In this document: piece after piece, positions 61,316 through 64,000 of the stretch
Position numbering within the stretch: the first letter of the stretch is position 1
Layout of the letters: the number at the start of each line of letters is the position of its first letter
Assembly (NCBI RefSeq): GCF_013423955.1
Contig: NZ_JACCKX010000001.1
Location: 3,100,001-3,164,000 of the forward strand
DNA length: 64,000 nucleotides
Direction: 5' to 3'
Source of the DNA: Ottowia beijingensis
GTDB lineage: Bacteria > Pseudomonadota > Gammaproteobacteria > Burkholderiales > Burkholderiaceae_C
Position numbers and translations under genes: made by a program
Notes under the pieces: model-generated
Database searches by the model: none
Told to the model about the DNA's origin: nothing
Seen by the model: only the letters and a program-made list of their open reading frames with translations

Positions 61316-62235
61316 TCACTCGATGTTCTGCACCTGCTCGCGCATCTGCTCGATCAGCACCTTCATGTCGACCGAGACGCGCGTCAGCTCCAGCGCGGCG
61401 GATTTGCTGCCCAGCGTGTTCGCCTCGCGGTGCAGTTCCTGGATCAGGAAGTCCAGCCGCTTGCCGACCTCGCCGCCTTTCTTCAGCACGGCCTCGATCT
61501 CATCGAGGTGCGCCGCCAGCCGGCCCAGTTCCTCGGCCACGTCGATGCGGATGGCGAAGGCCGTGGCCTCGGCCAGGGCGCGCTCCTGCGCGGCCTCGGG
61601 GCCGACCTGGCCGTCGCCGCTGGCCAGCGCCTCGTGCCAGCGCGCGATGAAGCGCTCTTTCTGCGCCTGCACCGCCTGCGGCACCAGCGGCTCGGCGGCG
61701 CGCGCCAGTTCGCGCAGCTGTGCCACGCGCTCGCGGATCAGCTTGGCCAGGCGCGCACCTTCGCGCGCACGCGCGGCGACGAAATCGTCCAGCACGGTCT
61801 GCGCCAGTTCCATCAGCGCCTTGGCGGTGCCTTCGTCGTCGGCCGGTTCGGCGCTGCTGGCCGCGCGCAGCGCGTCGGCCACCGACAGCGGCGCGGCATC
61901 CGGCAGCCACACGCGCACCTGGTCCTGCACCGAGGCCAGGCGCTGCAGCACTCGCGGGGTGGGTCGGCCAGGGTGCCGGCGTCGCGGCCTTGCAGGTAGG
62001 CGCGCAGCTCGACCTTGCCGCGTTTCAGGCGCTGGCCCAGCAACTCGCGCAACGCGGGCTCGTGCTGGCGCAATTCGTCCGACAGGCGAAAGCCGAGGTC
62101 CAGAAAACGGCTGTTGACCGAGCGCAGTTCCAAGCCCACGCGGGGCTGCGCATTCTTCCACGCCGGGGCGTCTTCGGTGCTGCCGTGGGCGGTCTGCTGA
62201 CCGCTGGCATAACCGGTCATACTGTAAACTGACAT
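61316..62235 (-). CDS. yicC: YicC-family endoribonuclease, frame-disrupted
   Basis: 306 aa after restoring one C at about 61960 (GCCGACCCACCCCG on the minus strand; gives ADPTPRVLQRL). N-terminal MSVYSMTGYASGQ, then VGLELRSVNSRFLDLGFRLS. The C-terminal domain has the catalytic-region sequence KRLDFLIQELHREANTLGSKS and ends QVQNIE, all family landmarks. YicC is a cytoplasmic RNase that acts on small RNAs in E. coli. Divergent from the kinase gene. Confidence 0.9.
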
Positions 62236-62325
62236 GTTACTTTTCCCGGTGCGAAACGGTCTTTATCATGGCCTTGTCTGATCGGGACGCAGCCGTTTTG
62301 GCCGGGCCGACAGACAGCACAAATT

Positions 62326-63327
62326 ATGTCAAAGCAGAAACCCGCACCCCTGCCGGCCGACACGGTGATCGGCGGGTATCGCGTGGTGCGTCGCATCTCG
62401 GCCGGCGGTTTCGGCGTGGTCTATCTGGCGGTCGACAAGGAAGGCCAGCAGGTCGCCATCAAGGAATACCTGCCCTCGGCGCTGACGGTGCGCGACCAGG
62501 GCGAACTGGTGCCGCACGTGGCGCCCGAGAAGCTGTCGCTGTACCGCCTGGGCCTGAAAAGCTTCTTCGAGGAAGGCCGTTCGCTGGCGCAGATCTCCCA
62601 CCCCTCGGTGGTGAGCGTGCTGAACTTCTTCCGCCAGAACGAAACCGTGTACATGGTGATGAACTACCTGGAGGGCGCGACCCTGCAGGACTTCATCGTC
62701 ACCGCGCGCGACCTGAAGAAGCAGAAGGTGTTCCGCGAGTCCACCATCCGCTCGCTGTTCGACGAGATCCTGCGCGGGCTGCGCATCGTGCACCAGCACA
62801 AGATGCTGCACCTGGACCTGAAGCCGGCCAACATCTTCATCACCGACGACAACAAGGCGGTGATGATCGACTTCGGCGCCGCGCGCGAGGTGCTGAACAA
62901 GGAAGGCAACTTCACCCGCCCCATGTACACGCCCGGCTTTGCCGCGCCCGAGATGTACCGCCGCGACTCCACCATGGGCCCGTGGACCGACATCTACGCC
63001 ATTGGCGCCTGCATCTATTCGTGCATGCAGGGCTACCCGCCCAACGATGCGCCGCAGCGGCTCGAAAAAGACCGCCTGGCGCTGTCGCTCACGCGCATGC
63101 GCGGCGTGTATTCCGACAACCTGATCGAGGTGGTCGAGTGGTGCATGTCGCTCGATCCGCTGTCGCGCCCGCAGTCGGTGTTCGCGCTGCAGAAGGAGCT
63201 GAGCCGCGAGGGCGAGCGCCAGTACACCAAACTCAGCGTGGGCGAGAAGGTGCGCCTGCAGTTCGACAACATGGTGACCGACACCAAGAAGAACCTCAAG
63301 CGCGCCACGCGCTTCGGCAAGAGTTGA
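62326..63327 (+). CDS. Hanks-type Ser/Thr protein kinase
   Basis: 333 aa. Glycine loop ISAGGFGVVY (residues 24-33), catalytic Lys in VAIKEYLP, HLDLKPANIF catalytic loop (Asp about 164), and DFGAAR (about 184). A short C-terminal tail without membrane helix or PASTA repeats, so a cytoplasmic kinase. The PP2C phosphatase follows after 72 bp. The pair next to yicC is a recurrent Burkholderiales arrangement. Confidence 0.9.
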   Translation: MSKQKPAPLPADTVIGGYRVVRRISAGGFGVVYLAVDKEGQQVAIKEYLPSALTVRDQGELVPHVAPEKLSLYRLGLKSFFEEGRSLAQISHPSVVSVLNFFRQNETVYMVMNYLEGATLQDFIVTARDLKKQKVFRESTIRSLFDEILRGLRIVHQHKMLHLDLKPANIFITDDNKAVMIDFGAAREVLNKEGNFTRPMYTPGFAAPEMYRRDSTMGPWTDIYAIGACIYSCMQGYPPNDAPQRLEKDRLALSLTRMRGVYSDNLIEVVEWCMSLDPLSRPQSVFALQKELSREGERQYTKLSVGEKVRLQFDNMVTDTKKNLKRATRFGKS

Positions 63328-63399
63328 CGCGATCCCCCATCAGCCGCGCCGCACCCGCCCGTCGTGACGGCGAGCCCCGGCCATTCCATCCCAGTTTCA

Positions 63400-64000
63400 A
63401 TGAAATTCTCGGTATTTCAGCTCAGCCGCTTGGGCGGCCGTGAGAAGAACGAAGACCGCATGGGTTACTGCTACACCCGCGACGCCGGCCTGTTCGTGCT
63501 GGCCGACGGCATGGGCGGGCACCCGGACGGCGAGGTGGCAGCGCAGATTGCCCTGCAGTCCATGTCGGCCACCTTCCAGCGCCAGGCCAAGCCCAAGCTG
63601 CCCACGCCATCCACCTTTCTGGCCACGGGGCTGATGGCGGCCCACCACCAGATCATCCGCTACGCCAGCGAACGCGGCTTGCTCGACACGCCGCGCACCA
63701 CGCTGGTGGCCGGGCTGGTGCAGTCGGGCGAGCTGCACTGGGTGCACTGTGGCGATTCGCGCCTGTACGTGGTGCGCGACGGTGCGCTGCTCACGCGCAC
63801 GCGCGACCATTCGTACAGCGAGGCGCAGGCCAAGGCCGGTGCCTCGCTGGAGGGCATCAACCGCAACGTGCTGTTCACTTGCCTGGGCTCCACGGTGCGG
63901 CCCATGTTCGACGTCGCCGGCCCGCTGCGCCTGGCCGAGGGCGACAAGGTGCTGCTGTGCTCCGACGGCCTGTGGGGCAGCCTGACGGACGAGCAGATCG
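63400..64000 (+). CDS. PP2C-family Ser/Thr phosphatase, cut by the window edge
   Basis: First 200 residues, starting MKFSVFQLSRLGGREKNEDR. Metal-binding Asp in NEDRMGY and VLADGMGGHPDGE, then VHCGDSRLYVVRDG and VLLCSDGLWGSLTDE, the usual PP2C blocks. The C-terminus lies beyond 64000. Probably reverses phosphorylation by the adjacent kinase. Confidence 0.9.
   Translation, partial: MKFSVFQLSRLGGREKNEDRMGYCYTRDAGLFVLADGMGGHPDGEVAAQIALQSMSATFQRQAKPKLPTPSTFLATGLMAAHHQIIRYASERGLLDTPRTTLVAGLVQSGELHWVHCGDSRLYVVRDGALLTRTRDHSYSEAQAKAGASLEGINRNVLFTCLGSTVRPMFDVAGPLRLAEGDKVLLCSDGLWGSLTDEQI

Overview
The window is GC-rich, densely coded DNA from a member of the Burkholderiales, most likely the family Comamonadaceae (the Acidovorax/Ottowia neighbourhood). 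I base this on gene content (Bug/TctC solute-binding protein, DUF2868-DUF3482 pair, IPTL-CTERM protein, class I PHA synthase, BktB-type thiolase) and on the many short intergenic repeats typical of that family. No rRNA, tRNA, CRISPR array or prophage was found. About 61 genes are supported. Many are split by a single missing base in a short homopolymer: restoring one base in each run gives a whole number of codons and a full-length family member. I therefore treat these as one gene each and read most breaks as sequencing or assembly errors.

Layout. 1-9.4 kb: PHA synthase (cut by the left edge), an adenylate-forming enzyme, a divergent MFS/LysR pair, a DUF2868-DUF3482 GTPase pair and a small secreted protein. 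9.5-14.5 kb (minus strand): glutamate/Na+ symporter, FemAB-like acyltransferase carrying repeat-derived sequence, TonB-C lipoprotein, and an IPTL-CTERM surface protein preceded by a 7-bp tandem repeat. 14.5-24.9 kb: nadE-PII, a branched-chain-amino-acid-type binding protein, acyl-CoA synthetase, small and large membrane proteins, a hemerythrin broken by an amber codon, a 2OG-Fe oxygenase and a universal stress protein.

25.1-35.5 kb is the most distinctive block. A divergent ArsR-type repressor with a palindromic operator faces a colinear set: HlyD-type adaptor, RND pump, YgaP-like membrane protein, AhpD-like CxxC protein, TolC-like outer-membrane channel, two SQR-like flavoproteins, a small membrane protein and a second YgaP-like protein. 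It looks like a coupled sulfide/persulfide (or thiol-reactive toxicant) oxidation and export system.

35.8-45.8 kb: Bug binding protein, bktB thiolase, PPK2 and Ap4A phosphorylase, SDR, SYLF lipoprotein, intradiol dioxygenase, pseudouridine synthase, PNPOx-like protein and a degenerate two-component protein. 46-49 kb: an overlapping FecR-OmpA-cytochrome c-cytochrome c operon. 49-52.4 kb: dusC, DUF808 and a TumE/TumA-type toxin-antitoxin pair with a palindromic operator. 52.5-53.9 kb: an AT-richer, probably acquired beta-propeller gene. 53.9-64 kb: acyl-CoA ligase, methyltransferase, a decayed IS200/IS605 element, NUDIX hydrolase, SDR, gshA, a GDSL lipoprotein esterase, YicC nuclease, and a Ser/Thr kinase with a PP2C phosphatase cut by the right edge.

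At least seven intergenic repeat families are interspersed. The most striking has a 9-bp direct repeat (GGGGAGTAT or AGGGAGTAT) flanking a G/C-rich dyad, with an exact 53-bp period in five of six copies.
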